64,000 bases of DNA from an uncultured Alphaproteobacteria bacterium (GCA_944392595.1 CALXXD010000004.1:1-64000), one strand, 5' to 3'. Positions 43,532 to 52,611 are shown, counted from the first letter of the stretch. Numbers and translations are program-made. The notes: generated from the letters alone by a model not told the origin.

Positions 43532-43580
43532 AGCACGAATAAATATAGAAAAAATATATAAAATTACAATATCAAAAGCA

Positions 43581-43613
43581 AAAAAAAGTTACCCGAATTG
43601 ACACCCGGGTAAC
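43581..43613 (-). terminator. Terminator after the RodZ-like gene
   Basis: On the minus strand GTTACCCG ... CGGGTAAC followed by eight T residues. Confidence 0.8.
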
Positions 43614-43631
43614 AATTTCACAATCAACGAT

Positions 43632-44477
43632 TTACTTTATCAAATCATCTGGATTTAACGAAATATCAGACACGCGCGCGTGATCTGCGCCCTGCTTTGG
43701 TGCCAATTCGCCATTAACCCAAACATCAACACCACCCGCATTACCGAACACAGCCTTATATCCATCGCCCGCCGGCACATAATAAATATCACCCGGCACC
43801 AAAACGCGACTGAATACAGTATTCCCACGTGAATCTTCAACCTTTACCCAAGATTCACCCGTCGCCTGTAAAATCACATTGGCCGAATCCGCATTATCGG
43901 TACCAAAACGTTCGCGCACATCGGCATTAAATGGCAATTCCGCAGTCCCCGCACCATCAACCGCCACGGCCGCCACAGGTGACTGGGTTGGTGTTGCATC
44001 TTCACCCGACAAAGCCCAAATTGTTACCCCACCAATAACAACCAACAGCGCAACCAATCCGCAAACAACCCAAATCCAACGCCGACGAACAAACGCCACA
44101 GTTGCGCCCCACGCACGACGCAACGCACTTTCTTTATCACCCGCGCCATCCGCCACAGATTTATTGTCTTCATCCGCCATATCATCAACAATCAAACCCA
44201 ATTCGCGTTTGACTTTATTCACAATTTCGTCCGGATCCAACCCCAATTCCATTGCATAATTCCGCGCGAATCCCAAAATATACACGGTTTCAGGAATAAC
44301 CTTGTAATCGCCATCTTCCAACGCCTGTAAAAATTCTTCACGGATACATAACTGCTTTGATATTGTGGGGATTTCACGTTTGCGGCGCCCGGTCGTACGC
44401 GCATTACGCAAAATTTCACCCGCGGTCATTTCAGTATTATTTTCATTATGAATTTCTGTTTTTTCGTTTTCGTTCAT
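43632..44477 (-). CDS. RodZ-like helix-turn-helix membrane protein
   Basis: 281 aa from the ATG at 44477 with GGGAG upstream. An N-terminal HTH_25 domain (AGEILRNARTTGRRKREIPTIS, then LCIREEFLQALEDGDY and the VYILGFARNYA helix) is followed by a linker, one transmembrane segment near residue 155-178 (VVCGLVALLVVIGGVTIWAL), and a C-terminal DUF4115 domain (VILQATGESWVKVEDSRGN, VPGDIYYVPAG). RodZ links MreB filaments to the cell wall and keeps rod shape. No mreB is visible here. It follows dusB by 38 nt. Confidence 0.87.
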   Translation of the reverse strand: MNENEKTEIHNENNTEMTAGEILRNARTTGRRKREIPTISKQLCIREEFLQALEDGDYKVIPETVYILGFARNYAMELGLDPDEIVNKVKRELGLIVDDMADEDNKSVADGAGDKESALRRAWGATVAFVRRRWIWVVCGLVALLVVIGGVTIWALSGEDATPTQSPVAAVAVDGAGTAELPFNADVRERFGTDNADSANVILQATGESWVKVEDSRGNTVFSRVLVPGDIYYVPAGDGYKAVFGNAGGVDVWVNGELAPKQGADHARVSDISLNPDDLIK

Positions 44478-44515
44478 ATTTGTAATCTCCCGAATATTTT
44501 TTTCAATCATAGAAT

Positions 44516-45439
44516 CTATATATTCAATTCGCAACCCCAAAATTCACAAATTTCGCGGCGCATGTCATCGGCATTTGAAATCTGATTTACACGAATTCTG
44601 AAATCCGCCGAATTCGGAATTCCAACAGAATACCAGGCCGCATGTTTGCGAAACATCTGGGTCGCGTTTTTTTCGCCGTAATATTCCAACATATATTCAA
44701 AATGTCGCAACGCCACCGCGCCGATATTCCCGGGCGCCACGCATTCGCCAGCCAATTCGCCCAAAATCCATGGCCGCCCCAGCATTCCGCGCCCGATCAT
44801 TACCCCCGAATACCCCAAACCACGCACGCGTGCAACATCAGCATCTGTTTTAATATCGCCATTACCAATAATCGGAATCGGCACATTTTCCAACCGCGGC
44901 AAATCAGACACACCATTATATAGTTGCGCCCGCGTACGCCCATGTAACGCGGCAAATTGTACCCCACAATCTGCGGCAATATGTATCAAATCAGCCCAAT
45001 CACGATGGGCATCATCCCACCCCAATCGCGTTTTAATCGACACAGGAATCCCAACCGCCGAAACAACCGCGCGCATAATTTTTTCAGCCAACCTATGATC
45101 ACGCATTAAATTTGCACCCGCCCCACTGCGCGTTGCAACCTTTGGCACGGGACACCCCATATTTATGTCAATCCAACTTGCACCCGCATCCTGTAAAATT
45201 CGTGCCGCATCCGCCATCAGTTCGGCATTCGCACCAAAAATCTGGGCGCCAATGGGTGCCTCGTCATCATATCGGTCAAAATTACGCAGGCAATTTTTAT
45301 GCGCCCCCACCAACGAATGGCACGAAATCATTTCAGTATATAGCGGCGCATTCGGAGAAAACATCCGCACAATACGGCGAAACGGCCTGTCTGTTACACC
45401 GGCCAATGGGGCGCCAAAAATTTGATTATTTACCAACAT
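44516..45439 (-). CDS. dusB: tRNA-dihydrouridine synthase (DusB/NifR3 family)
   Basis: FMN-dependent reductase of uridines in the tRNA D-loop. 307 aa. GAPLAGVTDRPFRRI, the catalytic cysteine in DINMGCPVPKV, KTRLGW, HGRTRAQLYNG and the C-terminal FMN-phosphate region GVMIGRGMLGRPWI are in order. The gene is divergent from the FtsB-like gene, and only 19 bp separate the start codons. Confidence 0.94.
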   Translation of the reverse strand: MLVNNQIFGAPLAGVTDRPFRRIVRMFSPNAPLYTEMISCHSLVGAHKNCLRNFDRYDDEAPIGAQIFGANAELMADAARILQDAGASWIDINMGCPVPKVATRSGAGANLMRDHRLAEKIMRAVVSAVGIPVSIKTRLGWDDAHRDWADLIHIAADCGVQFAALHGRTRAQLYNGVSDLPRLENVPIPIIGNGDIKTDADVARVRGLGYSGVMIGRGMLGRPWILGELAGECVAPGNIGAVALRHFEYMLEYYGEKNATQMFRKHAAWYSVGIPNSADFRIRVNQISNADDMRREICEFWGCELNI

Positions 45440-45451
45440 TTATGATATAAT
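45422..45451 (+). promoter_or_regulatory. Extended -10 promoter of the FtsB-like gene
   Basis: TTGATT at 45422-45427, 18-nt spacer, TATAAT at 45446-45451 with TG at -14/-15. The predicted start falls at the ATG at 45459, giving a leaderless mRNA. It overlaps the dusB 5' end. Confidence 0.5.
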
Positions 45452-45458
45452 GCCACCG

Positions 45459-45785
45459 ATGAAGGAAAAAATCAAAAATTTCTTTGGCTTTTTGGGGCGC
45501 GCTTGGTCGGATGGAATATACGGCAAATTCGGCATCGCGTTGCTGATACTTGCGATATATATGTTCATCCGTATGTTTTGGGGCGACGTCAATGTCCAAC
45601 AATTTATCATAAACATCTGGCGTCTGGATGGCGAACAAGAACAATTGGCAACCGAACAAGCCGAGTTACGCGCAATACGCCGTCATATCGAATTATTACA
45701 GGGGTACAGTTCTGATTACGTCGAAGAATTGGGATTAAAATATTTGAACATTGGCGACCCTGATTTCAAGATTTTGAAAATATAA
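45459..45785 (+). CDS. FtsB/DivIC-type septum formation initiator
   Basis: 108 aa from the ATG at 45459. One membrane segment (IALLILAIYMFIRMFWG, residues ~25-42) is followed by a coiled coil (RLDGEQEQLATEQAELRAIRRHIELL) and a short C-terminal tail with LGLKYLNIGDPD, the typical layout of FtsB/DivIC proteins that hold the divisome FtsL/FtsQ complex. The upstream in-frame ATG at 45450 lies inside the predicted -10 box and is unlikely. Confidence 0.78.
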   Translation: MKEKIKNFFGFLGRAWSDGIYGKFGIALLILAIYMFIRMFWGDVNVQQFIINIWRLDGEQEQLATEQAELRAIRRHIELLQGYSSDYVEELGLKYLNIGDPDFKILKI

Positions 45786-45811
45786 AAATCCGCCAAACGG
45801 CGGATTTTTAA
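45786..45811. terminator. Bidirectional terminator between the FtsB-like gene and tspO
   Basis: AAATCCGCC AAAC GGCGGATTTTT stem-loop between convergent genes. Confidence 0.85.
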
Positions 45812-46278
45812 TTCAAAAACACAACTGCACCATTCAAATACAACGCAAACACCAACCATAACAAATACGGCCACACCATGTAATACGCAGGCCGACTGAT
45901 TGGCCGAAATGCGGTCATCATCCATACTGTCACGCCAATCAACGCAATCAGCACAACCAACGCCGCCGCCATTAAATTCACACCAAAGAATAAATAAGAC
46001 CACAACGCATTTAACACAACGTGCGCCCCAAACGCCCAATAAGACATCGATTTGCTGTACCGCGTTCTATCAACAATAATTAAATATAACGCGATACCCA
46101 AAATCAGATACAAAATCGGCCATACAACCGCAAACACCCACCCCGCCGGCATCACCGCGGGTTTTACCAACGCGTTATACCACACGTCAGACGCCCCATC
46201 CGGGGAAAACATCACACCTATAATCCCCGGCAAGAAAGAGATTACAATGGCCAAAACAAACAACCAAAATTTTTTCAT
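45808..46278 (-). CDS. tspO: TspO/MBR family tryptophan-rich sensory protein
   Basis: Five-helix outer or inner membrane protein that binds porphyrins and related ligands. 156 aa. Conserved GWVFAVVWPILYLILGIALY, WSYLFFGVNL and the Pro/Tyr/Trp-rich last helices (PAYYMVWPYLLWLVFALYLN) are typical. Common in alphaproteobacteria. Own ribosome site AGGGAG before the ATG. Confidence 0.92.
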   Translation of the reverse strand: MKKFWLFVLAIVISFLPGIIGVMFSPDGASDVWYNALVKPAVMPAGWVFAVVWPILYLILGIALYLIIVDRTRYSKSMSYWAFGAHVVLNALWSYLFFGVNLMAAALVVLIALIGVTVWMMTAFRPISRPAYYMVWPYLLWLVFALYLNGAVVFLN

Positions 46279-46319
46279 TAAAAACTCCCTTTGTTTTTAT
46301 ATATGGCCATTATAACACG

Positions 46320-46546
46320 CGCACCCCCACAACGCCCCAGGTATGATTTCCCAATAAAAAAACGCCCACGGCGTATAACATTATTCATTCGCCCTGCAGG
46401 ATTGCTGCGCCACCCGGCAAAATTTACCGGGTCAAACCGGCATAATGCGGTCCGCCCTTTTGCGGCGGTTCAAACTGCTTTTTCGCAGGTTCAAATCCTG
46501 GGGCTTGCTCAAAAATCAAACCGCCGTTTCCCGGCGGTTAAATTTC
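46320..46546. other. Intergenic region with tRNA-like fragments
   Basis: No gene seen. CGCCCTGCAGGATT near 46390 repeats the 3' end of tRNA-Arg (46553-46566) exactly. CAGGTTCAAATCCTG near 46486 looks like a tRNA T-arm on the plus strand. A terminator hairpin (AACCGCCG TTTC CCGGCGGTT near 46519-46540) belongs to tRNA-Arg. This may be a decayed tRNA or attachment remnant. Confidence 0.45.
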
Positions 46547-46623
46547 TGGCGCGCCCTGCAGGATTCGAACCTGCGACCTGCGGATTAGAAATCCGATGCT
46601 CTATCCAGCTGGGCTAAGGGCGC
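46547..46623 (-). tRNA. tRNA-Arg (anticodon TCT)
   Basis: 77 nt with encoded CCA. The acceptor stem is GCGCCCT/AGGGCGC with discriminator G. The anticodon loop TTTCTAA gives TCT, reading AGA. The T arm GCAGGTTCGAATCCTGC is perfect. Confidence 0.95.
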
Positions 46624-46671
46624 GTTGCGCATATCTTACAACATATTCCAGGAAATTTCAAGCCAACATAA

Positions 46672-46695
46672 AAAATCGCCCAAACGGGCGATTTT
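46672..46695. terminator. Terminator after the DUF308-like gene
   Basis: AAATCGCCC AAAC GGGCGATTTTTTT stem-loop. Confidence 0.8.
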
Positions 46696-46696
46696 T

Positions 46697-47335
46697 TTAA
46701 TCATTTACCAATCTTTTCAATTTTAATATTTCAATGTACATATACACATCCGCCGCGGCATACAGTAATAATGTTATGGCCAAATAATACACCATAACAA
46801 CTGCGCCCGCCATAGGATAGAACAGTAAAAATACCGCCAGCGCAATCAGTATAATTGACATAATCAAATCAAACCAATAATTGCCAAACCGCGCGCGTAT
46901 CATGTTTATCGAGAATATCAGCGACAAAATCGCACGCAACGCAAACAAGATTACAAATATATAAACCAACGCCGCGACCGATCCAACCGGATATATACAG
47001 AACAATACACCCAACACAACCGTCAGCAATCCGAACACCACATCGAACCATCCGCCACCCATGTCACGCGAAACAACGAAACCTGCGATTGTGCGATACA
47101 ATCCGAACAACACCAAAGCCACACCAATCACCAACGTCAGCGCAGTTAAAATCGCAACCGGTTTAATCACCATCAGTATTGCCGCCACGCCAAACAACAA
47201 CGCTTCGCATATCAGCAAAGGCGCACTTTTGTTATACAAACGTTTAACCGACGACGCGATTGGATTATAATTCGCCGCGCGCGACGTGCGACGTGATTTT
47301 ACAGATTTTGTTTTTTCAGACTTTGATTTTGGCAT
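46697..47335 (-). CDS. HdeD/DUF308-like membrane protein
   Basis: 212 aa from the ATG at 47335 (GGGAG ribosome site). A basic N terminus of ~40 residues is followed by six hydrophobic helices arranged as three similar pairs with GLLTVVLGVLFCIYPVGS-type turns, the pattern of DUF308 repeats in HdeD acid-resistance membrane proteins. Function in acid or envelope stress is inferred only from the family. Confidence 0.78.
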   Translation of the reverse strand: MPKSKSEKTKSVKSRRTSRAANYNPIASSVKRLYNKSAPLLICEALLFGVAAILMVIKPVAILTALTLVIGVALVLFGLYRTIAGFVVSRDMGGGWFDVVFGLLTVVLGVLFCIYPVGSVAALVYIFVILFALRAILSLIFSINMIRARFGNYWFDLIMSIILIALAVFLLFYPMAGAVVMVYYLAITLLLYAAADVYMYIEILKLKRLVND

Positions 47336-47414
47336 TATAAAACTCCCTTCCTTGGACACAAAGAATTATAATACCATTCGCCAAAAAATTCAACCATACA
47401 TTTATGGGAAACTT

Positions 47415-48215
47415 TTACCGCGACTTTTGATTATCACGCGCAACAGCCTTCAAAATTCTTTCCATCGTATCAGATGGCAGACTGGATGTAATCGCAATCG
47501 TGTATTTATCTTTGCCGGTTTTCAAGTCTTTTCCAGGCATCAGACGCTTATATTCTTCTGCTGAAATATCGGTTACATACGGAACAATTTTTCGCCCCAA
47601 TGTCCATAAATACGAATCCAGTTCTTTATATTCCACAACTCTGCAAAATCTGTTTATATATTTGCAGTATTCCATATAGTTATAATTTTTGCGTGTTTTT
47701 GATACAAGATTCGTGCCTTTATTTCTGTACCAAAAATCCAACAGCCCGGCAACCAAACTGTCATAAATTGGGAATTTATCATCATGAAACCGATACCGCG
47801 ATATAATGGAAAAATATTTAGACGTAAATGAAAACGCCACACTGCGCAACACGGGCACCCCATGCTCATCATGTTTTTCGCGTGCATCAACTTGGTCTTT
47901 TATCACGCTTTGAACAACATTTTTGTCACCACTGTCCATCGCGCCCAAAATATCGCCATGGCGGTTATACAAAATTTTCGACAAAGCATAACAATCGTCC
48001 CCACCCATACGAGTACTGTAAAACGAGTTAATCAACGTGACCATGTGATAAACGTCTTCAAATTTTGAATTTTTGTTAATTAAAGAATTCGCGACATCAC
48101 CCAACACCCGTTCATCACAGGCATACCGCCCACTCAACGGATTTTCTTTATTAAAGCGCCGAATGGTATCAGCGTTAATGATTAAATTTTCTTTTTTATC
48201 GTCCCAGTATTTCAT
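47415..48215 (-). CDS. Unknown protein (266 aa), possibly HhH/OGG-like
   Basis: Soluble, Tyr/Arg/Lys-rich, no signal peptide. The middle contains SVAFSFTSKYFSIISRYRF then DDKFPIYDSLVAGLLDF, a layout (F-x-SK-Y ... P-I-Y-D-S) that recalls HhH-type OGG-like proteins found in accessory and defence regions. The match is by eye and weak. The gene is alone, at the left edge of the AT-richer accessory region. No catalytic Lys-Asp pair can be assigned with confidence. Confidence 0.6.
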   Translation of the reverse strand: MKYWDDKKENLIINADTIRRFNKENPLSGRYACDERVLGDVANSLINKNSKFEDVYHMVTLINSFYSTRMGGDDCYALSKILYNRHGDILGAMDSGDKNVVQSVIKDQVDAREKHDEHGVPVLRSVAFSFTSKYFSIISRYRFHDDKFPIYDSLVAGLLDFWYRNKGTNLVSKTRKNYNYMEYCKYINRFCRVVEYKELDSYLWTLGRKIVPYVTDISAEEYKRLMPGKDLKTGKDKYTIAITSSLPSDTMERILKAVARDNQKSR

Positions 48216-48309
48216 AACACCACCATATTTTTATACTAAAAACAGTCTAGACAAAATAACAAAATTGTCAAGTATTATAACACCCCGCCCCACAAAAATC
48301 CGAAATCGA

Positions 48310-49515
48310 CTATAAATTTTTTATCTTAAATACTTTGTTCAGTGGTATAAGAATAAACACCACCAATACTAAAAATATTATTGTTGTTGCCGCCACACCA
48401 AAATTACTTAACAACGGCTTTGCCGCCATCAACACCACACCAGATATTCCCATATTAAACATTGAACTTACACTTAATACTGTGCCGCGCTCGTTTGATT
48501 GAATTCTGTGATGTATATAATCATTAAAGACCAACACACACATCGTCTGAACGGCGGGGATAATCGCAACCATTCCGCATATTGCATACACCAGCGGCAT
48601 CATAAACCCATTTGAATTTATCATCAAAAGCACCGCAGAAAACCCCAGCACCAACGCCCCAACACAACCCAACAATAACCTTTTGGCACCCAAAGCATTC
48701 AGAATTTTATGTGCAAATTTGGAAAACAATACCCTGCTTCCTTGATTGACGGCAAAGAACACCCCAAACAATGCAACAGGTACCAAAGCCAACTCCATCG
48801 CCGGCTGCAACAACCATAATAATACTATCGTAAATGTTGAATATATCGCAGGAAACAACATCAACCACTTTATTTCTGGATGTTTCACAGACATCTTTAC
48901 TATACCAAGACAATCTTTCAGTGGGCTTGCCTCTGGTACAACTTTACGCCTGACTTCTTTGATTTCCGGCAAAAACAGCATCAACAAAAATCCAAAGAAT
49001 ACTACAAACGCCTCTACACCCAACAATACATTCTCGCCCCGTGCCAACAATACCCCGCCTATGACCATGGAAATAAACGCCCCCACTTGCGCAAATGACT
49101 TTATTGAACCATTTTCTTTCACATATTGATTTTCCTTACCGTCTCGCTTTAACAGGTCATACACATAGGCTTCACCCGTACCAGAAAGTAGTGCGTCGGC
49201 CATTCCCATAAGTGACTCACAAACCACAACAGCCCAAAATCCCTGGGCCCATATCAATAAAAGCATTCCCAAAAATTGTAAAAGCGCGGCCAAAACCATA
49301 ATTTTCTTTCTAGAAAAAACGTCGGCCAAATAACCACTGGGTATTTCAAACAAAAACGCCGCTATTCTGAAAATTCCCTGAATTAAAAAGAAATCCGCCA
49401 ACGAAACACCCTTGCCCAAATACACCAACGTGATGACAGGAATTAACGGCATAAAATAGAGGCAAAATCTAGATAATTTTAATATCAGCAACGCGCCAGC
49501 ATTAGACATTTTCAT
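48310..49515 (-). CDS. MFS transporter
   Basis: 401 aa with about twelve hydrophobic helices. The loop between helices 2 and 3 has the MFS signature (GYLADVFSRKKIMVLAA, i.e. GxxxDxxxRKK). Proton-coupled efflux or uptake is likely, substrate unknown. The stop is followed by an AT-rich spacer. The sequence around 52650-52690 (near TTTTTTATCTCAAATACTTT, GGTATAAGAATAA) repeats the 3' end of this gene. Confidence 0.88.
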   Translation of the reverse strand: MKMSNAGALLILKLSRFCLYFMPLIPVITLVYLGKGVSLADFFLIQGIFRIAAFLFEIPSGYLADVFSRKKIMVLAALLQFLGMLLLIWAQGFWAVVVCESLMGMADALLSGTGEAYVYDLLKRDGKENQYVKENGSIKSFAQVGAFISMVIGGVLLARGENVLLGVEAFVVFFGFLLMLFLPEIKEVRRKVVPEASPLKDCLGIVKMSVKHPEIKWLMLFPAIYSTFTIVLLWLLQPAMELALVPVALFGVFFAVNQGSRVLFSKFAHKILNALGAKRLLLGCVGALVLGFSAVLLMINSNGFMMPLVYAICGMVAIIPAVQTMCVLVFNDYIHHRIQSNERGTVLSVSSMFNMGISGVVLMAAKPLLSNFGVAATTIIFLVLVVFILIPLNKVFKIKNL

Positions 49516-49555
49516 CTCGTTATTTTATTTAATACAACCTTGTCAAAGAATATTT

Positions 49556-50131
49556 TTACACAATACTTGACCTGTTTTTTTCCAATTTTATTGCATTATC
49601 TTCATTAACAATTGCAAAAACCGCTGTATCACAGAAATGATTTACCGATTTCATAAATACATCTTTCTTCATTATGCCCTCACAAACAAAACCCACTTTT
49701 TCTGCCAACTTCATACTTGGAATATTTTCTGTTGCACATTCTATTTTTATACGAACGAACCCAGCTCTAATAAGTTCTGTTACCAAAAGTTTGACCGCTT
49801 CTGTCATATAACCATGTTCGGCATATTCTGGATTTATCTCGTACCCTAACTGGCACGCCATTCGCCATGTACTGACATCCCAACAATTTACAGTACCGAT
49901 GATTCTGTCACCAAGAAAAATAGTATAATAAAAATCTTTGCGGTTTTTATCACTGTTTAATTCGGTAAAATAATCAAAAATTTCTTTTTCACTTTTCCAA
50001 CAACTATTCTGCCATTTCATAAAGAAATCTTGATTATCTTTGACATATTGCCACACAGCACTGGCATGCGACGATAAAGAACGGCGCAATTGCACCCGTT
50101 CACCCTTTATATAATCTGGTAAGATATTCAT
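49556..50131 (-). CDS. GNAT N-acetyltransferase (RimJ/RimL type)
   Basis: 191 aa. LRRSLSSHASAVWQYV at the start, then FLGDRIIGTVNCWDV, YEINPEYAEHGYMTEAVKLLVTE (the acetyl-CoA binding V-x-x-x-x-RG-like segment) and AEKVGFVCEGIMKKDVF near the end. It resembles the RimJ/RimL group that acetylates ribosomal proteins or small molecules. A 62-bp repeat lies directly upstream. Confidence 0.86.
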   Translation of the reverse strand: MNILPDYIKGERVQLRRSLSSHASAVWQYVKDNQDFFMKWQNSCWKSEKEIFDYFTELNSDKNRKDFYYTIFLGDRIIGTVNCWDVSTWRMACQLGYEINPEYAEHGYMTEAVKLLVTELIRAGFVRIKIECATENIPSMKLAEKVGFVCEGIMKKDVFMKSVNHFCDTAVFAIVNEDNAIKLEKNRSSIV

Positions 50132-50155
50132 TTAGCAGCACTCTTTGCCAAAAGA

Positions 50156-50217
50156 ATAACAAAAAAACATGTTAAAATCTATTTATTTTCACCACACAAA
50201 ATCGACTAAAACACATA
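50156..50217. repeat. 62-bp exact direct repeat, copy 1
   Basis: Identical to 60281-60342, in the same orientation, 10.1 kb apart. It lies just upstream of the minus-strand GNAT gene. The following bases (CAATAAGGAACAGGG) are also similar to those after copy 2. Confidence 0.92.
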
Positions 50218-50489
50218 ACACCACACAATAAGGAACAGGGAAAAACAGGGATTTTTTGCAAAAAACGGACATTTTGATCAAAACTCACACAACCTGCACT
50301 AGAATCTACCCGTGGCTTTCTAAGCGCTTACGCCCTACCTGCCCCAAATTTCCCTACAAAAATAACAGGGGATTTTTTATAACATATCAGGGAACTCCCA
50401 GCGAATAACAGGGAAAACTTAAAATTTATATTACAACACCAAAATATTATGCTAGGATTACACTTAAATAAGAATCAAGGTACATAAAA
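50218..50489. other. Intergenic region with recurring ACAGGGA motifs
   Basis: No gene seen. ACAGGGA or CAGGGA occurs about five times, and the same word recurs in the gene-free region around 54000-54080. The ATG at 50490 has AAGG ten bases upstream. Confidence 0.5.
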
Positions 50490-51119
50490 ATGAAACTGCT
50501 TTTTATGCGCCACGGCGAAAGTAAATCACAAGCCAAATTGGTGCAAAACTCTGATCCAGACATTTTAAATAATTTGACGAGTGACGGTGCACAACAAGTA
50601 AAAGATGCATCAAAAATTTTCAACGGGAAACTAAATGCTGTATATTCTTCCCCATACATCCGCACCAAGGAAACTGCACAAATCTTTCTTGATACAATCA
50701 AACAAACATTATCTATCATTACAGACGAAAGATTACGCGAAATAGATTACGGCTTTCATGGCGGTGACACAAAAAAACACCCAGAAATGATAGAAGTTGC
50801 TACTAAACAAATTGCCGGGGATTATGAAATCAGATTTGGGCGCACAGGTGAAAACAAAAGGGAAATAGTCACACGTTTCTTCAATTTTATGATAGATATA
50901 TTTAACAAGCATGATACAGACGATACAATACTTGCAATAACTCACGGCCGCGCAATTTCAATAATTGAATACGAGTTCTGTAAAATCAATAATATTACAT
51001 GCGAGCTTAGCGGAACAAAGAACGCACAAATTAAAGAAATTATACTAACCGACGACAGAATAAACAAAGCCGAACAACACTTACAATCTATAAACAAAGT
51101 AAAAAACACAATTATATAG
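50490..51119 (+). CDS. Histidine phosphatase family protein (phosphoglycerate mutase-like)
   Basis: 209 aa. The catalytic RHG motif is in LLFMRHGESKSQ, with YSSPYIRTKETAQIF, LREIDYGFHGG and the second histidine in ILAITHGRAISII. Substrate unknown; members act on sugar phosphates, nucleotides or cobalamin precursors. AT-rich codon use differs from the left half of the window. Confidence 0.88.
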   Translation: MKLLFMRHGESKSQAKLVQNSDPDILNNLTSDGAQQVKDASKIFNGKLNAVYSSPYIRTKETAQIFLDTIKQTLSIITDERLREIDYGFHGGDTKKHPEMIEVATKQIAGDYEIRFGRTGENKREIVTRFFNFMIDIFNKHDTDDTILAITHGRAISIIEYEFCKINNITCELSGTKNAQIKEIILTDDRINKAEQHLQSINKVKNTII

Positions 51120-51204
51120 CCGTATAAAAAACTATAATACGTTGTACCACCATTTTATTTGCGCTGTTTTTTACACGCGCACCAACCATGACACAACGAA
51201 TTTA

Positions 51205-51232
51205 TTGAATTTTTTGTTACAAGTGATACAAT
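51205..51232 (+). promoter_or_regulatory. Promoter giving a nearly leaderless start for the gene at 51240
   Basis: TTGAAT at 51205-51210, 16-nt spacer, TACAAT at 51227-51232. The start site is expected within two bases of the ATG at 51240. Confidence 0.45.
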
Positions 51233-51239
51233 AAAAATG

Positions 51240-51785
51240 ATGAATAAAAACTTACATAAAACTCTTTATCATGGTTCTGGCATAAAAATAACTGATGGGG
51301 TTATCCATGCGAAACCGGCACATATAAACCATATGCAAACAGAAGTTACTGCTGTATTTGCAACTTCTGATTTCATACATGCTAAAAGTTACGCGATTAT
51401 GCGATTGGTTGGTAATGGTTGGCTAACGCCGTATGAAAGAAATGGTGTATACGTCCAGGAATTAAATCCAAATATTCCCCCCAAGGCGTATGTTTATGAA
51501 CTGGATTCCATCGGTTTTAAACAGGATACAGATGGTAATTATTATTGTTTAACAGACAAACGGATAAACAAGGTTATCGAGATTGATGTTATGCAGGAAA
51601 TCACAAACGGCAATATCAAAATATATGTTTTGAAAGATAAATTTAATACACCAAATATATCCGGGGTCGAATGGCACGAATTTGTTAAAGACAAAAACAA
51701 CTTTGAATTGTATAAACCGGATTCCAACGGGGTTAATTTATCCGTTTTGACCAAAATGTTGAAAAGTAAGTCGAATATCGTATAA
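51240..51785 (+). CDS. Unknown protein, possibly ADP-ribosyltransferase-fold
   Basis: 181 aa from the second of two adjacent ATGs. The N-terminal KTLYHGSG and later TAVFATSDFIHAKSYAIMRL are the kind of [LY]-HGS ... ATxxxxxAxxYA pattern seen in PARP/Tpt1-type folds, but a catalytic Glu cannot be assigned with confidence. The rest is beta-rich. The next gene begins 25 nt downstream on the same strand, so the two may act together. Confidence 0.6.
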   Translation: MNKNLHKTLYHGSGIKITDGVIHAKPAHINHMQTEVTAVFATSDFIHAKSYAIMRLVGNGWLTPYERNGVYVQELNPNIPPKAYVYELDSIGFKQDTDGNYYCLTDKRINKVIEIDVMQEITNGNIKIYVLKDKFNTPNISGVEWHEFVKDKNNFELYKPDSNGVNLSVLTKMLKSKSNIV

Positions 51786-51810
51786 GTAATGAATTTTTTG
51801 GGTAATATTA

Positions 51811-52611
51811 ATGAAATATGTACCAGATTTAACTTTGTTGGATTCTTGGTCAGATGTAAAATCGCATTTGCGTTCGCCGGCGTTGGCGGTGTTTGAATTT
51901 GATAATAAAAAATTAATTTATTGCGGAACGAAACACGGCGCAGACAAGTCCTTTAAATTAATAGATAAATGTTTTTCTGATTTTGATATTGATTGTGTGG
52001 TCACGGAATACAGTCGTAAAGCAACATTAATGCCAAATGCCGGTAAAATCACAACTAAAAATGAACTGGAATATGCGGCACTGCTTGGTATGCGCGCAGG
52101 TCTAGATGTTGTCTTTGCCGATACTGCTAAAACAGATTGGATTTCTGATTTGGTTGCATTGTCGCCGGATTATGCACATAAAATGCAGACATTTTTTATG
52201 TTGAACGATGCGCATCTTTACAAAAAAACATTTAATGAAAATTTTTCTATTAATCGCGCGATTAAAAATGTTATTCATAAGTTCTGGAATGACGATTTTC
52301 CAAAGCCGATGAATGAATCAGAATTCAAAAAATACTTTTTACAGAATTTTGACATTAAAATCACAGACGATAATATCAGTGATATGTTGGCCGAACATCC
52401 AAAGTGGAACGAACCAAACAAACAAGGCAACCTGATAAATAAATTGCATGCCGATATAAATTTATATTCGCGCGATCCATATATGATAAAATGCATTTTT
52501 AATGCGGTGAATTCTCATAATTGCGTGCTGGCAACATTTGGCGCGGGACATTTTGACGATGCACGCCGCGTTTTGGAACATTCATTTGGCACACCAAAGA
52601 TAATAGGCTAA
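51811..52611 (+). CDS. TIKI/ChaN-like superfamily protein
   Basis: 266 aa, no signal peptide. KLIYCGTKHGADKSFKLI near residue 35-52 and the C-terminal VLATFGAGHFDDARRVLE frame the protein, as the paired GxxH motifs do in the TIKI/TraB and ChaN/EreA families of metal-dependent hydrolases. Between them lie Asp/Glu-rich helices. Substrate unknown; assignment by motif spacing. Confidence 0.62.
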   Translation: MKYVPDLTLLDSWSDVKSHLRSPALAVFEFDNKKLIYCGTKHGADKSFKLIDKCFSDFDIDCVVTEYSRKATLMPNAGKITTKNELEYAALLGMRAGLDVVFADTAKTDWISDLVALSPDYAHKMQTFFMLNDAHLYKKTFNENFSINRAIKNVIHKFWNDDFPKPMNESEFKKYFLQNFDIKITDDNISDMLAEHPKWNEPNKQGNLINKLHADINLYSRDPYMIKCIFNAVNSHNCVLATFGAGHFDDARRVLEHSFGTPKIIG

